From: Mycolicibacterium hodleri
Lineage (GTDB): Bacteria; Actinomycetota; Actinomycetes; Mycobacteriales; Mycobacteriaceae
Assembly (NCBI RefSeq): GCF_025822245.1
Contig: NZ_JACKTL010000035.1
Coordinates: 1 to 34,903, forward strand
Reading direction: 5' to 3'
Length of the DNA: 34,903 bases
In this document: positions 1 through 9,280 of the stretch, piece after piece
How the letters are laid out: every line of letters begins with the position of its first letter
Numbering within the stretch: position 1 is the stretch's first letter
Translations under genes and position numbers: made by a program
The notes under the pieces: generated by a model
Databases searched by the model: none
What the model was told of the DNA's origin: nothing
Seen by the model: the letters and a program-made list of their open reading frames with translations, nothing else

Positions 1-1527
1 CGGCGGTGGCGCGTCCGCAGGCGGCGGTGCGTCGGCAGGCGGTGGCGCGCCCGGCGGCGGTGGCGGCGTCCTGGCGTACGGCGGCAGGACCTGGTCCGGC
101 GGCGCGTAGTACGGCAGCGGCGGTGGCGGCCCGTTGTCGTTGGGCGGCACCGGCAGCGGGAACGGGGCGTTCGGCGCGGGTCCCGGCCCCGGCGGCACGC
201 CCGGAGGCAGTTGGACGACCGGTGGGCCCGGGTCGTAGTCCGCGCCCGGCGGAATGTTCGGGAACTTGTTGGGCGGGGTGATGTTTCGGTCATTGGTGAC
301 CGGGGTCCCATACGGCACCGGCGGACCGCGCCAGGGGTTGTTGCCGATCGGCACGTAACCGCGTGGGTCTCGGCACAACTGGACCGTCGGCGCCCGCTTG
401 CCGGGGAACTCCTGGCACGGGTAGTTGCGGGCGCCGCGCACCACCGACGGGTCGTTCTGAGCGGTCTTGCAGTACAGGTCGGTGGGCAGCTCGCGCAGCG
501 TCGTGTCCGCCGGAGACCGGATCATCGCCGGCGGGATGAAGCCCGTCGAGCACGGCGGCGCGTCACCGAGGTCGACCTTGAAGTCCAGCTTGCCGCCCTC
601 GTCGGCGGGTAGTCCGCCACCGACGGTGAGCAGCGCGGCGAACAGAGCCGGAAGGATCACCAGCGCCTGTTCGACGGACTTGCGGTAGATCACGCCGATG
701 CGGCCGGCGTTGGCAAGGTTGGCGGCGAGCATCGGGAAGTTCGGGCGAATGCCGTCGAAGGTGGTGTTGGCGGCTTGGGCGGCACCGGGCGCCGTCTGCA
801 GCACCGACCGCACCTGGGGATCGGCCTTCGCGACCTGGGTGGTGAACCGGGCCAGACCGTCGGCGAGGGACTTGATGTCGTCGCCGCTGCGGATCTGCGA
901 GTCGAGGAACGGCCCCGCCTGATCGATCAGCTGCGAGATCTGGCCGTAGTTGTTGTTCGCCTCGTCGACGAGGAGCCGCGACGACTGGATCATCCGGGCC
1001 AGCTCCGGGCCGGATCCGTTGAACGCCTTGAACGTCTCCCGCAACAGATCCTGCACGCGGGCGTCGCCGATGCTGCTGACCAACGTGTCGGCCTGCGCCA
1101 GGAGGACCGCGATGTCCTGCCCGACGGCCGTGCGATCCAGACCGATCTTCGCACCGTCGCTCAACAGGTTCGACGACGGATCCTTCGGCGGCACCAGGTC
1201 GACGTACTGCTCGCCGACCGCGGACACGCTCTTCACGGTCGCGGTCACGTTGTCCGGTACGTCGGTGTCGGTGTTGAGCCGCATCGACGCCACCACGCCG
1301 GTGTCGTCGAGGCTCACGCTCTCCACCCGGCCGATCGTCACACCGCGATAGGTGACGTTGGCGTTCTGGTACAGGCCGCCACCGGCCTTGAACTCCGCGG
1401 TGATGTGGTAGGCGCCAATGCCGACCGCCGCGGGCAAGTGGAGGTAGAACGCCGAGATGGAACCAACGCAGATGACGGTGACGATCGCAAAGATCGACAA
1501 CTGCACACGTGTCAGGCGATCCAGCAT
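1..1527 (-). CDS. mce4F: Mce4F, sterol importer subunit (C-terminus cut by window edge)
   Basis: This is the last subunit of the Mce4 complex seen here; six Mce proteins form a periplasmic channel that carries cholesterol to the YrbE permease. The frame is open from ATG at 1527 to base 1, giving at least 509 residues against about 564 in the Mtb protein, so the end is missing only because of the window edge. An N-terminal membrane segment (about residues 10-30) is followed by the MCE domain (NVTYRGVTIGRVE at about 54-66, with VGEQYVDLVPP later) and a long helical region. The tail beyond about residue 410 is very proline-rich and ends in PPPADA-type repeats. The start abuts the mce4E stop directly (1528-1530). 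The family and operon position make the call firm; the function of the proline tail is not known to me. Confidence 0.95.
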   Translation of the reverse strand, partial: MLDRLTRVQLSIFAIVTVICVGSISAFYLHLPAAVGIGAYHITAEFKAGGGLYQNANVTYRGVTIGRVESVSLDDTGVVASMRLNTDTDVPDNVTATVKSVSAVGEQYVDLVPPKDPSSNLLSDGAKIGLDRTAVGQDIAVLLAQADTLVSSIGDARVQDLLRETFKAFNGSGPELARMIQSSRLLVDEANNNYGQISQLIDQAGPFLDSQIRSGDDIKSLADGLARFTTQVAKADPQVRSVLQTAPGAAQAANTTFDGIRPNFPMLAANLANAGRIGVIYRKSVEQALVILPALFAALLTVGGGLPADEGGKLDFKVDLGDAPPCSTGFIPPAMIRSPADTTLRELPTDLYCKTAQNDPSVVRGARNYPCQEFPGKRAPTVQLCRDPRGYVPIGNNPWRGPPVPYGTPVTNDRNITPPNKFPNIPPGADYDPGPPVVQLPPGVPPGPGPAPNAPFPLPVPPNDNGPPPPLPYYAPPDQVLPPYARTPPPPPGAPPPADAPPPADAPPP

Positions 1528-2733
1528 CTAGGGAGTCCCCCCGTCGTGCTGTGTCGCCGTTCCCGGCGGGATCTTGAACGGGTCGGCGGCTTGCCCGGAG
1601 AGGTTCGCCATCGCACCGACGAGGAAGTCGGGCGGGTTGATGATCTCGGACATGTGCTTCATGTTCGGGTCGAGGCCCTTCGAGGTGGTGAACACCGATT
1701 CACCCGTCCGCCGTAGCGTCAGGTCGAACGTCACGAACACGTTCAGGTAGTCGCCTCGAACCGCGTTGCGCAGGTACTTGTAGTGGAACGGGAACGTCGG
1801 CAGGATCTCGAGATCCTTGATGAAGTCGTCGGCGTTGTCGTTGAGCGACCGGATGACCGGATACAGATCCTTGAAGTCGGCGACGAGGTCGACCTTGGTC
1901 TCCGAGAGCACGTGCGACGCCACTCCGGCGAACGTCCGCAACGCGGTGAAGGCGTCGACGAGGTTGCTTCGGTTGTCGTTGAGCACCTTCAGTGCCGCGG
2001 GCAACGAGTCGAGCGCGCGGCCCAGGCTGTCGCGACCGTTGGCGAGGATGCCCGCGAAGCGGTTCAGCCCCTCCATCGCCGCGACGATGTCGCCCGTCTG
2101 CTGCTGCAGCGAGGAGGTCAGCTCGGCCAGCCGCGGGAGCAGGTCGGCGAACTGACCGGACCGGCCCGAAACCGCGGTGTAGAACTCGTCGGTGATGTCT
2201 TGCAACGCACCGAGATTGCCCTTGTTGACCACCACGCCCAGCGACGACAGGACTTCTTCGGTGGTGGGGTAGCGGCCGGCGCGCGACAGCGGAATGTTGG
2301 CGCCGTCGCGCAGTTTGCCCTGTCCGGCCTGGTCCACCGGCGGGGCGAGGTCGATGTGCTGCGAGCCGAGCAGAGAGGTTTGAGCCACCTTCGCGGTCAC
2401 GTTCTCCGGAAGGTCGACGCCGCCGTCCAGCGACACCTTGACCGCCGCGTAGAACGTGCCGTCGGGCCGCTGCATCGCCTCGATGCCGGACACGCTGCCG
2501 ACGGTCACGTCGTCGACCATCACCGGGGAGTTCTGCGGCAACGTCGCCACGTCGGGCAGCTCCACCGTGATGGTGTAGGAGCCGCTGCCGTGACCCGCGG
2601 TGCCCGGCATGTCGAGTGAGTTCAGGCCGCCGAACGCGCAGCCCGACATCAGGACGGCGCCCGAGCCGATGGCCACGGAGGTACGCCCGACGCGCAATGC
2701 CTTGCGAGACAGTCTTCTTCCGGTTCCCTTCAC
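1528..2733 (-). CDS. mce4E: Mce4E lipoprotein (LprN-type), sterol importer subunit
   Basis: Mce4E is the lipid-anchored subunit of the Mce4 sterol channel. I place the start at GTG 2733, two bases after the mce4D stop, giving 401 residues, close to the roughly 400 of the family. The N-terminus is basic, then hydrophobic, then a lipobox (LMSGC) with the modifiable cysteine at residue 32. The MCE domain follows (NSPVMVDDVTVGSVSGIE, then LLGSQHIDLAPP). The reading frame is open further upstream to 2943, but that part overlaps mce4D and has a composition unlike a real protein, so it is rejected. A purine-rich GGGGGGTGG lies just upstream of the GTG inside the mce4D end. Translational coupling with mce4D is likely. 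Confidence 0.94.
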   Translation of the reverse strand: MKGTGRRLSRKALRVGRTSVAIGSGAVLMSGCAFGGLNSLDMPGTAGHGSGSYTITVELPDVATLPQNSPVMVDDVTVGSVSGIEAMQRPDGTFYAAVKVSLDGGVDLPENVTAKVAQTSLLGSQHIDLAPPVDQAGQGKLRDGANIPLSRAGRYPTTEEVLSSLGVVVNKGNLGALQDITDEFYTAVSGRSGQFADLLPRLAELTSSLQQQTGDIVAAMEGLNRFAGILANGRDSLGRALDSLPAALKVLNDNRSNLVDAFTALRTFAGVASHVLSETKVDLVADFKDLYPVIRSLNDNADDFIKDLEILPTFPFHYKYLRNAVRGDYLNVFVTFDLTLRRTGESVFTTSKGLDPNMKHMSEIINPPDFLVGAMANLSGQAADPFKIPPGTATQHDGGTP

Positions 2734-2735
2734 GG

Positions 2736-4151
2736 CTAACCACCCCCCGCTTCGGCTGGCAACGGCGCACCGGGTGCCGGTCCTGGCAGCGGTCCGCTGC
2801 CGTCCGGCGGAGTTCCGTACCCCTCGGCGGGGGCACCGACCTGTGACACCTGCCCCGGCACCGGCGGTGGCGGGAGGAGCAGATCGGTGAGCCTGCCGTC
2901 GGGTCCGAGCGTCGGCGGCGTCACGCCGGGGGCGGGCTGCCACTGCAGGTACGGCACCGGGGTTTGGGCCTTGGCCTCGGTTTCCGGTGTGTCGTAGGTG
3001 ATCTGGCCCTTGTAGGCCGTGATGCTGTTGATCGGGTGGAACAGGATCGGCGGGTAGTTCACCGCGAGACGCTTCAACACCGGCGCCATTCGTTGCCGGC
3101 AGATCTCGGCGCGCTTGTAGTTGTCGGGTGAGGCGCCGACGTCGAACGTGCCGCCGCAGATGAACTGCACCGGGTTGGCGAAGTTGGGCAGCGACAGCAG
3201 TCCGCCGACGGTGCCCTGGGCCGGGTTGTAGATGTTGTAGAAGTTCGCGAGGCCGTTCGGCGCGATGTGCAGAACCTGCTCGATGTCGTCGCTGTGCTGG
3301 GTCAGCAGGTTGGTGAAGTCGGTCAGCTTGCCGATCTGCCCGATCAGCGCCTGGTTGTTCTCGTTGAGGAAGCCCTTGACGTCGGCCAGCGCCTGATTCA
3401 ACGCCCCGAGCGTCTGGTCGAGATCCTGTGAGCTGTCGGCCAGCACCTGCGACACCGAGGCCACGTGGCTGGAGAACTGGACGATCTGCTCGTTGCTGTT
3501 GGCCAACGCGTTCACCAGCACCTGCAGGTTGCGCACGGTGCCGAACAGGTCGGTCCGGGAGTCGCCGAGCCGGCCCGCCGTCTGGGACAGCTCCCGCAGC
3601 GCGTTGCGGAACGAGTCGCCGTTGCCGTCGAAGGTGTCGGCAGCCTGGTTCACGAACGCGGCCAGGGGCCCCTGCATGTCGCCCTGCTTGGGCCCGAGCG
3701 ACGCGCTTAGTTGGGTGAGCTGGGTCTTGACGTCATCCCATTCGACGGGGACGCCGGTGCGGTCGAGGCCGATCTGCGCGCCGTCGGCGAGCGCCGCCCC
3801 ACCCGTGTACGCCGGGGTGAACTGGACGAACCTGGCCGACACCAGGTTTGGCGCGATGATGAGGGCCCGCGCGTCGGCGGGCACCTTGACGTCGCCGTCG
3901 ACGGTCATCGTCACCTTGACGTCGTCGGCGCGGGGCTGGATGGACGTGATCTTGCCGACGGGGACGCCCACCACCCGCACGTCGTCGCCGGGATACAGAC
4001 CCACCGTCGACGGGAAGTAGGCGACGACCTCGTGCCCCTTGGCCTTCGGCCACACCACGTACACGCCGCCGATCAACCCGGCAACCAGCATGGCGACCAC
4101 TGCGAAACGCAGCCACCCGTTGCGCGAACCCGTCGAATTCTCTTGCGTCAT
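2736..4151 (-). CDS. mce4D: Mce4D, sterol importer subunit
   Basis: Mce4D is a subunit of the Mce4 hexameric channel for cholesterol import. It has 471 residues, slightly longer than the Mtb protein (about 451). One N-terminal membrane helix (about 15-34) is followed by the MCE domain (YFPSTVGLYPGDDVRVVGVP, residues about 45-64, then APNLVSARFVQFTP), a helical needle-forming region, and a proline/glycine-rich tail ending in AEAGGG. The ATG at 4151 overlaps the mce4C stop by 4 bp (ATGA), which indicates translational coupling. No defect is visible. The role is assigned from family and operon order. Confidence 0.95.
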   Translation of the reverse strand: MTQENSTGSRNGWLRFAVVAMLVAGLIGGVYVVWPKAKGHEVVAYFPSTVGLYPGDDVRVVGVPVGKITSIQPRADDVKVTMTVDGDVKVPADARALIIAPNLVSARFVQFTPAYTGGAALADGAQIGLDRTGVPVEWDDVKTQLTQLSASLGPKQGDMQGPLAAFVNQAADTFDGNGDSFRNALRELSQTAGRLGDSRTDLFGTVRNLQVLVNALANSNEQIVQFSSHVASVSQVLADSSQDLDQTLGALNQALADVKGFLNENNQALIGQIGKLTDFTNLLTQHSDDIEQVLHIAPNGLANFYNIYNPAQGTVGGLLSLPNFANPVQFICGGTFDVGASPDNYKRAEICRQRMAPVLKRLAVNYPPILFHPINSITAYKGQITYDTPETEAKAQTPVPYLQWQPAPGVTPPTLGPDGRLTDLLLPPPPVPGQVSQVGAPAEGYGTPPDGSGPLPGPAPGAPLPAEAGGG

Positions 4152-5206
4152 GGCGACTTCGGCCTGATGACCATGCGCTCGGAAATGAATCCGCGCAGGT
4201 AGTCGGCAAGGCTGTCCGGCAGCTTGCCCGGCTGGAAGTACGTGTCCAGCAGGACCTCCGACAGCGTGGCGGGCGGCAACCCGTAGAGGTTGATGTTGAA
4301 GCCGGGACCGTTGCCGACGACCTCGCCGAGCGCGGTGGCGTACGGGGGCAGCCTGCGGAGGGCCTCGCCGATGTGCTCCTTACGCTCGAGGAGGTTGTCC
4401 AGCACGGCGTTCAACTTCTCCAGCGCCGGCTTGAATTCGCGCTTGTTGTCGGCGACGAAGCCCGAGAGCTGTTCGGAGACGGCCTGAATGCCGCCGATCA
4501 GATTGCTCAGCGCCTGTCGCCGGTCGTCGAGCTCGGCGAACAGCAAGTTGCCGTCGGTGATCAGCTGGTTGACCTGGCCGGCCCGTTGGGCGAGTGTGTC
4601 GGACACCTTCTTGGCATGGGCGAGCAGCTGCTCGAGCGCCTCGTCGCGCTTGTTGATGCTGCGGGACAGGTCGGCCACGCCGTCGAGCGCTCCGCGCAGC
4701 TGCGGGGTCGCGTCGCGCAGCGTGTCGGTCAGCACCTGCAGGGCCTGCTCGAACTTCGGCTTGTCGAGCTCGCCCGCATTCTGGCCGAGGTCCTGCAGCG
4801 CGGTGTTGAGTGTGTAGGGAGTCGTGGTGCGGCCCAACGGAACCACCGTCGTGCTGCCCCCACCCTTGGGGGTCACCGCGAGGGACTTCTGGCCGAGCAC
4901 CGTGTCGGTCTTGATCGCCACCAGGGACTGGTCGCCGACGCGCACCTTCCGGTCGACGGTGAACTTCACCAGGGCGGAGTCTCCGGCGAGTTCGACGGAG
5001 TCGACCTTGCCGACCTTGATGCCGGAGACGCTGACGTCGTTGCCGGGGGTGATCCCGCCGGCGTCGGTGAAGTACGCCTCGTAGTTCTTGCCCTGGGGCC
5101 AGAACGGCAGTCCGGTGTAACCGAAGGACACCAGCACTAGGCACACCACCAGCGCGATGCCGAAGACACCGGTGCGTACGGGATTGCTCTCGCCGGCCCT
5201 AGCCAT
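4148..5206 (-). CDS. mce4C: Mce4C, sterol importer subunit
   Basis: Mce4C is a subunit of the Mce4 cholesterol channel. I choose ATG 5206 (MARAGESNPVRTG), giving 352 residues, close to the Mtb protein at about 357. An upstream in-frame start at 5245 would add 13 arginine-rich residues inside mce4B and is not needed. The protein has one membrane helix (about 12-29), an MCE domain (YFTDAGGITPGNDVSVSGIK at about 43-62) and a long helical region rich in Gln, Leu and Asp. Its start overlaps the end of mce4B by 8 bp (5199-5206) and its stop overlaps mce4D by 4 bp, so the whole segment is one tightly coupled mRNA. Confidence 0.95.
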   Translation of the reverse strand: MARAGESNPVRTGVFGIALVVCLVLVSFGYTGLPFWPQGKNYEAYFTDAGGITPGNDVSVSGIKVGKVDSVELAGDSALVKFTVDRKVRVGDQSLVAIKTDTVLGQKSLAVTPKGGGSTTVVPLGRTTTPYTLNTALQDLGQNAGELDKPKFEQALQVLTDTLRDATPQLRGALDGVADLSRSINKRDEALEQLLAHAKKVSDTLAQRAGQVNQLITDGNLLFAELDDRRQALSNLIGGIQAVSEQLSGFVADNKREFKPALEKLNAVLDNLLERKEHIGEALRRLPPYATALGEVVGNGPGFNINLYGLPPATLSEVLLDTYFQPGKLPDSLADYLRGFISERMVIRPKSP

Positions 5207-6233
5207 TCTCCGAGCACCTCCCCTTGGTCGGATCCGACGGACCACCGAACGGAATCAGGATGTCGCTACCCGCAGGCCCGTTGATCTTCATGCGGATCGA
5301 GCAGTAATAGATGTTGAAGAACGATCCGTACGCGCCCAATGCGTTGAGTCGCAGGTAGTTCTCCGCCAGCGGCTCGATGACCTTGTTGACGTCGGCCTTG
5401 CGCTCGTCCAGTCGCTGGGCCAAGGGCCGCAGGTTCTCGACGACGCCCTGGATGGGACGCCGTCCCGTTTGCAGGAGTTCGGTCAGATCGTTGGTGGCCG
5501 ACGCCAACGGCGGAATTGCGCCGGCGATCGGGTCGCGATTCTGGGCCAGCCCGGTGATGAGCTGCTGCAGCTGGTCGACGGCGGTGTTGAACTGCGCGCC
5601 CTTGTCGTCGACGGTGCCCAGCACGGCGTTGAGATTGTTGATGGTGTCGCCGATCAGCTGATCGCGGGCGGCGAGGTCCTGGGTGAACGACGACGTGCTG
5701 GCGAGCAGGGTCGACAACGATCCGCCCTGGCCTTGCAACAGCTCGATGACGGCGTTGCTGACTTCGTTGATCTTGCTGCCGTCGAGTCCCTTGAGCACCG
5801 GGCGGAGGCCGCCGAGCAGCGCGTCGAGGTCCAGCGCGGGCTGCGTGTTGTCCTTGGAGATGGTGGCGCCCGCCGGAAGCTTGCGCAATTCCCCGGGGCC
5901 CGAGGTGATTTCGAGGTAGCGGTCGCCGACCAGGTTCTGATAGCGGACCACCGCCCTGGTCGAGGTGTACAGCTGGTAGCGGTCGTCGACGTCGAACGCC
6001 ACGTCGACGGTGTTGTCGGGATTGAGTTCGACGTCCTTCACCGATCCCACCGGCACGCCCGCGATCCGGACGTCCTGACCGGCCTTGAGGCGGGAAGCCT
6101 CGGTGAAGGTGGCGTGGAAGGTGTTGCCCGACCCGAATCGGAATTGACCGAACACGACCACCAGGCCCGCCGCCACCAACAGCATGGCGACGGTGAAGAT
6201 GCTGACGTAGACGACCGTCTTGTCGCGCTTCAT
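5199..6233 (-). CDS. mce4B: Mce4B, sterol importer subunit
   Basis: Mce4B is a subunit of the Mce4 cholesterol channel, 344 residues long and near the family length of about 350. A short basic N-terminus (MKRDK) leads into a membrane helix at about 8-28. The MCE domain carries SRLKAGQDVRIAGVPVGSVK (about 47-66) and LVGDRYLEITSGPG. The C-terminus ends at GRCSENG with no long proline tail, unlike Mce4D and Mce4F. The ATG directly abuts the mce4A stop codon (6234-6236). Nothing unusual was seen. Confidence 0.95.
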   Translation of the reverse strand: MKRDKTVVYVSIFTVAMLLVAAGLVVVFGQFRFGSGNTFHATFTEASRLKAGQDVRIAGVPVGSVKDVELNPDNTVDVAFDVDDRYQLYTSTRAVVRYQNLVGDRYLEITSGPGELRKLPAGATISKDNTQPALDLDALLGGLRPVLKGLDGSKINEVSNAVIELLQGQGGSLSTLLASTSSFTQDLAARDQLIGDTINNLNAVLGTVDDKGAQFNTAVDQLQQLITGLAQNRDPIAGAIPPLASATNDLTELLQTGRRPIQGVVENLRPLAQRLDERKADVNKVIEPLAENYLRLNALGAYGSFFNIYYCSIRMKINGPAGSDILIPFGGPSDPTKGRCSENG

Positions 6234-7430
6234 CTAGAAGTCATCCCTTTCCGCGTACGCACCGTGGAACAGGAACTGCAGGGTCGACGGCGCGTCGAAC
6301 TGCAACTCGGTGTTCGGCTGGTAGGGAACGTAGGCGTTGTCGGTGACCAGGAACGGCGGTCGCCACCAGGATCCGCCGTACTGCTTGCTCGGAATGTTCG
6401 GCAGACCGCGGCAATTGGGACCGCCGGAGGCGTTCACCATCGGCAGGCTCTCGGGGTAGGTGTAGGCCGGAGCGCCGGGCAGGAAGTTCGACGCCACGAA
6501 CAGACCGGGGCGGATGCCACCGATGACGGGCGCGAACGTGTCGACCGCTTGGGCGACGCCCTTGAGCAGGCAGCCCAGTTCCGGGGAGTAGTCGGCGAGC
6601 ACCTTCAGCGGCGCGCGCAGGCGCTGAACCGCCGCGATCAGGTCTTCGGCCCCCGGTTGCAACGTGGCCGTGCCGTTGTTCGCCAGCCCGGTGGCGGCCA
6701 GCAGCGTCGCATTCAGGTTGTCCTGCTGGTCGACGAGGGTGTTGCTGATCGTCGGGGTGTTGTCGAAGACCGTGACCAGGTCGGGTGCTGCGTCGGCGTA
6801 CACGTTGCCGACCACGCCGGTCTTCTGGAATACCTGCTGTAGTTCCGGCAGCTTCGGATTGAATTGCTGCAGATAGTAATTGAGCCCGGCCAGCGTGGCG
6901 CCGAGGTCGTCACCGTGGCCACGAACGCCCTCGCCGAGCGCGCTCAGCGTGGCGTTGAGGTTGATCGGGTCGACCTTCTGCAGGGTGTTGGTCAGCGACT
7001 CGAAGAGCGTGTTGACCTCGAGCTGGACGTCGGGCGCATTCACCTGGGCGCCGGGGCGCAGCGAGCCGCCCTTCGGCTCGTCGGGTGTCAGGAACTCCAC
7101 TGCCTTGGCCCCGAAGACCGTGGTGCCCGCGATGCGCACCTTGGCGTTCGACGGGATGAACTTCATCTGGCTGCTGTCCATGGCCAGCGTCAGCTTGGCC
7201 TGCTCGCCGGCGTATTCGATGGACTTGACCTTGCCGATCTGAATGCCGCGGTACTTGACCTTGGCGTCGGTTTCCATCACCAGGCCCGCGCGCGGGGCGG
7301 TCACCGTCACCGTGTCGGTGCGGGTGAACGCCGCCGTGTACGACAGGTAGGTGAAGACCACGGCCGCCAACAGGACAGCCGCGAGGATCGCAGCGGCGAT
7401 CCTCACATGACTGCGCTTGGCGTCACCCAT
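6234..7430 (-). CDS. mce4A: Mce4A, sterol importer subunit
   Basis: Mce4A is the first Mce subunit of the operon, 398 residues compared with about 400 in Mtb. The N-terminal membrane helix covers about residues 10-30. The MCE domain contains DAKVKYRGIQIGKVKSIEY (about 55-73) and TTVFGAKAVEFLTP. The C-terminal part has paired cysteines (in LGCLLKG and PNCRGLP) that could form a periplasmic disulfide; this is an inference. It starts at ATG 7430, 12 bp after the yrbE4B stop, and abuts mce4B. With the YrbE4 permease it forms the known sterol import system; the ATPase MceG is normally encoded elsewhere and is not in this window. Confidence 0.96.
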   Translation of the reverse strand: MGDAKRSHVRIAAAILAAVLLAAVVFTYLSYTAAFTRTDTVTVTAPRAGLVMETDAKVKYRGIQIGKVKSIEYAGEQAKLTLAMDSSQMKFIPSNAKVRIAGTTVFGAKAVEFLTPDEPKGGSLRPGAQVNAPDVQLEVNTLFESLTNTLQKVDPINLNATLSALGEGVRGHGDDLGATLAGLNYYLQQFNPKLPELQQVFQKTGVVGNVYADAAPDLVTVFDNTPTISNTLVDQQDNLNATLLAATGLANNGTATLQPGAEDLIAAVQRLRAPLKVLADYSPELGCLLKGVAQAVDTFAPVIGGIRPGLFVASNFLPGAPAYTYPESLPMVNASGGPNCRGLPNIPSKQYGGSWWRPPFLVTDNAYVPYQPNTELQFDAPSTLQFLFHGAYAERDDF

Positions 7431-7442
7431 GGCTCGACCCGC

Positions 7443-8285
7443 CTATCCGGACAAGTTGAAGTTGCCCGACGCGCCGTAGGCGGCCAGGGAGATGAACAAG
7501 GTAATCGTGACCACGACGATGAGCGAGGTCCGGACGGCCTGACCGACGGCGATCCCGACGCCGACCGGGCCACCGGATGCGTTGTAGCCGTAGTAGGTGT
7601 GCACCAGCATCACCGCCACCGACATCACGATGGCTTGAAGGAAGGACCACAGTAGGTCCGTCGGGACCAGGAACGTGTTGAAGTAGTGGTCGTAGAGGCC
7701 GGCCGACTGCCCGTTGATGAAGACCGTGGTGAACCGCGCGGCGAAGAACGCCGCCAGCACCGACAGCGAATACAGCGGGACGATGGCGATCAACCCCGCG
7801 ATGATTCGCGTCGACACCAGGTAGGACACCGAGTGCACGGCCATCGCCTCGACGGCGTCGATCTCCTCGGCGACGCGCATGGCACCCAGTTGGGCGGTGG
7901 TGCCGGCGCCGATCGTCGCGGCCAGCGCGATGCCCGCGATCACGGGTGCCACGATGCGGACGTTGAGGAACGCCGAGAGGAAGCCGGTCAGCGCTTCGAT
8001 GCCGATGTTGCCCAGGGACGAATAACCTTGGACGGCAATGACACCGCCGGAGGCCAGCGTCAGGAACGCGGCCACGCCGACGGTACCGCCGATCATCACC
8101 AGGGCACCGGCGCCCATGGTCATCTCGGCGATGAGGCGGATGGTCTCCTTGCGGTACCGGGTCAGCGCGTTGGGGATGTAGCGGACCGACTCGCCGTAGA
8201 AGAGCGCCTGCTCCCCGACCGTGTCGATCGCCTTCGGCACGCCCCTGAAGAACCGGCGGATGCGCAGTGTCGCGTCGTAACTCAC
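7443..8285 (-). CDS. yrbE4B: YrbE4B, Mce4 permease subunit
   Basis: YrbE4B is an MlaE-type inner-membrane permease that pairs with YrbE4A beneath the Mce4 channel. I set the start at GTG 8285 (VSYDATLRIRRFF), which shares one base with the yrbE4A TAG stop and gives 280 residues, the length of the Mtb protein. The longer open frame to 8426 overlaps yrbE4A and has arginine-rich filler, so it is rejected. Five to six hydrophobic segments are visible. The conserved coupling-helix motif EEIDAVEAM lies at about 140-148, where the ATPase MceG is expected to dock. It is followed 12 bp later by mce4A. Confidence 0.95.
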   Translation of the reverse strand: MSYDATLRIRRFFRGVPKAIDTVGEQALFYGESVRYIPNALTRYRKETIRLIAEMTMGAGALVMIGGTVGVAAFLTLASGGVIAVQGYSSLGNIGIEALTGFLSAFLNVRIVAPVIAGIALAATIGAGTTAQLGAMRVAEEIDAVEAMAVHSVSYLVSTRIIAGLIAIVPLYSLSVLAAFFAARFTTVFINGQSAGLYDHYFNTFLVPTDLLWSFLQAIVMSVAVMLVHTYYGYNASGGPVGVGIAVGQAVRTSLIVVVTITLFISLAAYGASGNFNLSG

Positions 8286-9049
8286 TATCGGGCCAACACT
8301 CTCACGCCGACCGCCGTCAGGATCACGTTGATCACGAACAGGCAGATGAAGGCGTAGACCACCGTCTCGTTGACCGCGACGCCAACTCCCTTGGGGCCGC
8401 CCTTGACGGTCAGTCCGCGATAGCACCCGACGAGCCCGGCCATCAGACCGAACAGCAGAGCCTTGAACATGGCGAGCACGAGCTCGCCGAGGCCGGTGAG
8501 GATGGTCAGCCCGTTGATGAAGGCGCCGGGGTTGACGCCCTGGAGGAAGACCGAGAACACGTAGCCGCCTGCGATGCCGATGGCGCAGACGAGACCGTTG
8601 AGCAGCAGCGCCACCAGGGTTGACGCCAACACCCGCGGGACGACGAGGCGTTGGATCGGATCGATGCCGAGCACGCGCATCGCGTCGATCTCTTCGCGGA
8701 TGGTGCGGGCGCCGAGGTCCGCGCAGATCGCGGTGGCGCCGGCGCCGGCGACGACGAGCACCGTGACGACCGGGCCGAGCTGGGTGATGGTGCCGAACGC
8801 GGTACCCGCCCCGGAGAGGTCGGCGGCACCGAGCTCACGGAGCAGGATGTTGAGCGTGAACGCCACCAGGACGGTGAACGGGATGGCGACCAGCAGCGTC
8901 GGGACCAACGAGACCCGGGCGATCATCCACGTCTGATCGAGGAACTCGCGGAACTGAAACGGTCTGCGGAAGATCTTGACGAAGGTGTCCAGGGACATCT
9001 CGAAGAATCCGCCGACGGCCCGCGCCGGAGCCGTCAGCTGTTCCTTCAA
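8285..9049 (-). CDS. yrbE4A: YrbE4A, Mce4 permease subunit (TTG start)
   Basis: YrbE4A is the first gene of the mce4 operon and the partner permease of YrbE4B. It has 254 residues, matching the family. The MlaE signature EEIDAMRVLGIDP lies at about 119-131, preceded by a hydrophobic block with the AGAGATAICADLGAR stretch. The start codon appears to be TTG at 9049 (TTGAAGGAACAG), with GGAG six bases upstream; no ATG or GTG gives a better fit. A 258-bp upstream gap separates it from hsd4A and holds two candidate KstR operators. A TTG start may lower translation of the operon, which is an inference. Confidence 0.94.
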   Translation of the reverse strand: MKEQLTAPARAVGGFFEMSLDTFVKIFRRPFQFREFLDQTWMIARVSLVPTLLVAIPFTVLVAFTLNILLRELGAADLSGAGTAFGTITQLGPVVTVLVVAGAGATAICADLGARTIREEIDAMRVLGIDPIQRLVVPRVLASTLVALLLNGLVCAIGIAGGYVFSVFLQGVNPGAFINGLTILTGLGELVLAMFKALLFGLMAGLVGCYRGLTVKGGPKGVGVAVNETVVYAFICLFVINVILTAVGVRVLAR

Positions 9050-9174
9050 CCTGGACTCCGTTCTCGGGTCGGGGGTCGAAACGCGGTGACGGCGAATAGT
9101 CAGTGACTACGAGCCGCGACAACCTTCCAACCACTCGGTGCTGCGCCGCTCTTAGTGAGCCGGCTCATATTAAC

Positions 9175-9188
9175 TAGAACACGTTCGC
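9175..9188. promoter_or_regulatory. Candidate KstR operator 1 of mce4 promoter
   Basis: The sequence TAGAACACGTTCGC matches the KstR consensus TnnAACnnGTTnnA except for the last base. It lies 126 bp upstream of the yrbE4A start codon. KstR is the TetR-family repressor that is released by steroid-CoA thioesters. It is the weakest of the boxes in this window. Confidence 0.65.
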
Positions 9189-9263
9189 AGTGTCAAAGAA
9201 CGGTAATATCCGTCGATATTGGGGTATCTGCGCAGGTCAGAGCCACTGTGACGCAGGTCATTC

Positions 9264-9277
9264 TGTAACGTGTTCTA
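9264..9277. promoter_or_regulatory. Candidate KstR operator 2 of mce4 promoter
   Basis: TGTAACGTGTTCTA fits TnnAACnnGTTnnA fully. It is the same 14-mer as the kshA box at 29050. It lies 89 bp from operator 1, just downstream of the hsd4A stop, in the gap that precedes the mce4 operon. Confidence 0.8.
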
Positions 9278-9280
9278 GTC

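Noticed and set aside
1..70. Repeated GGCGGTGGCGCG-type DNA as a repeat array or CRISPR
   Set aside because: It is the coding sequence of the proline/alanine tail of Mce4F; units are short and no spacers are present.
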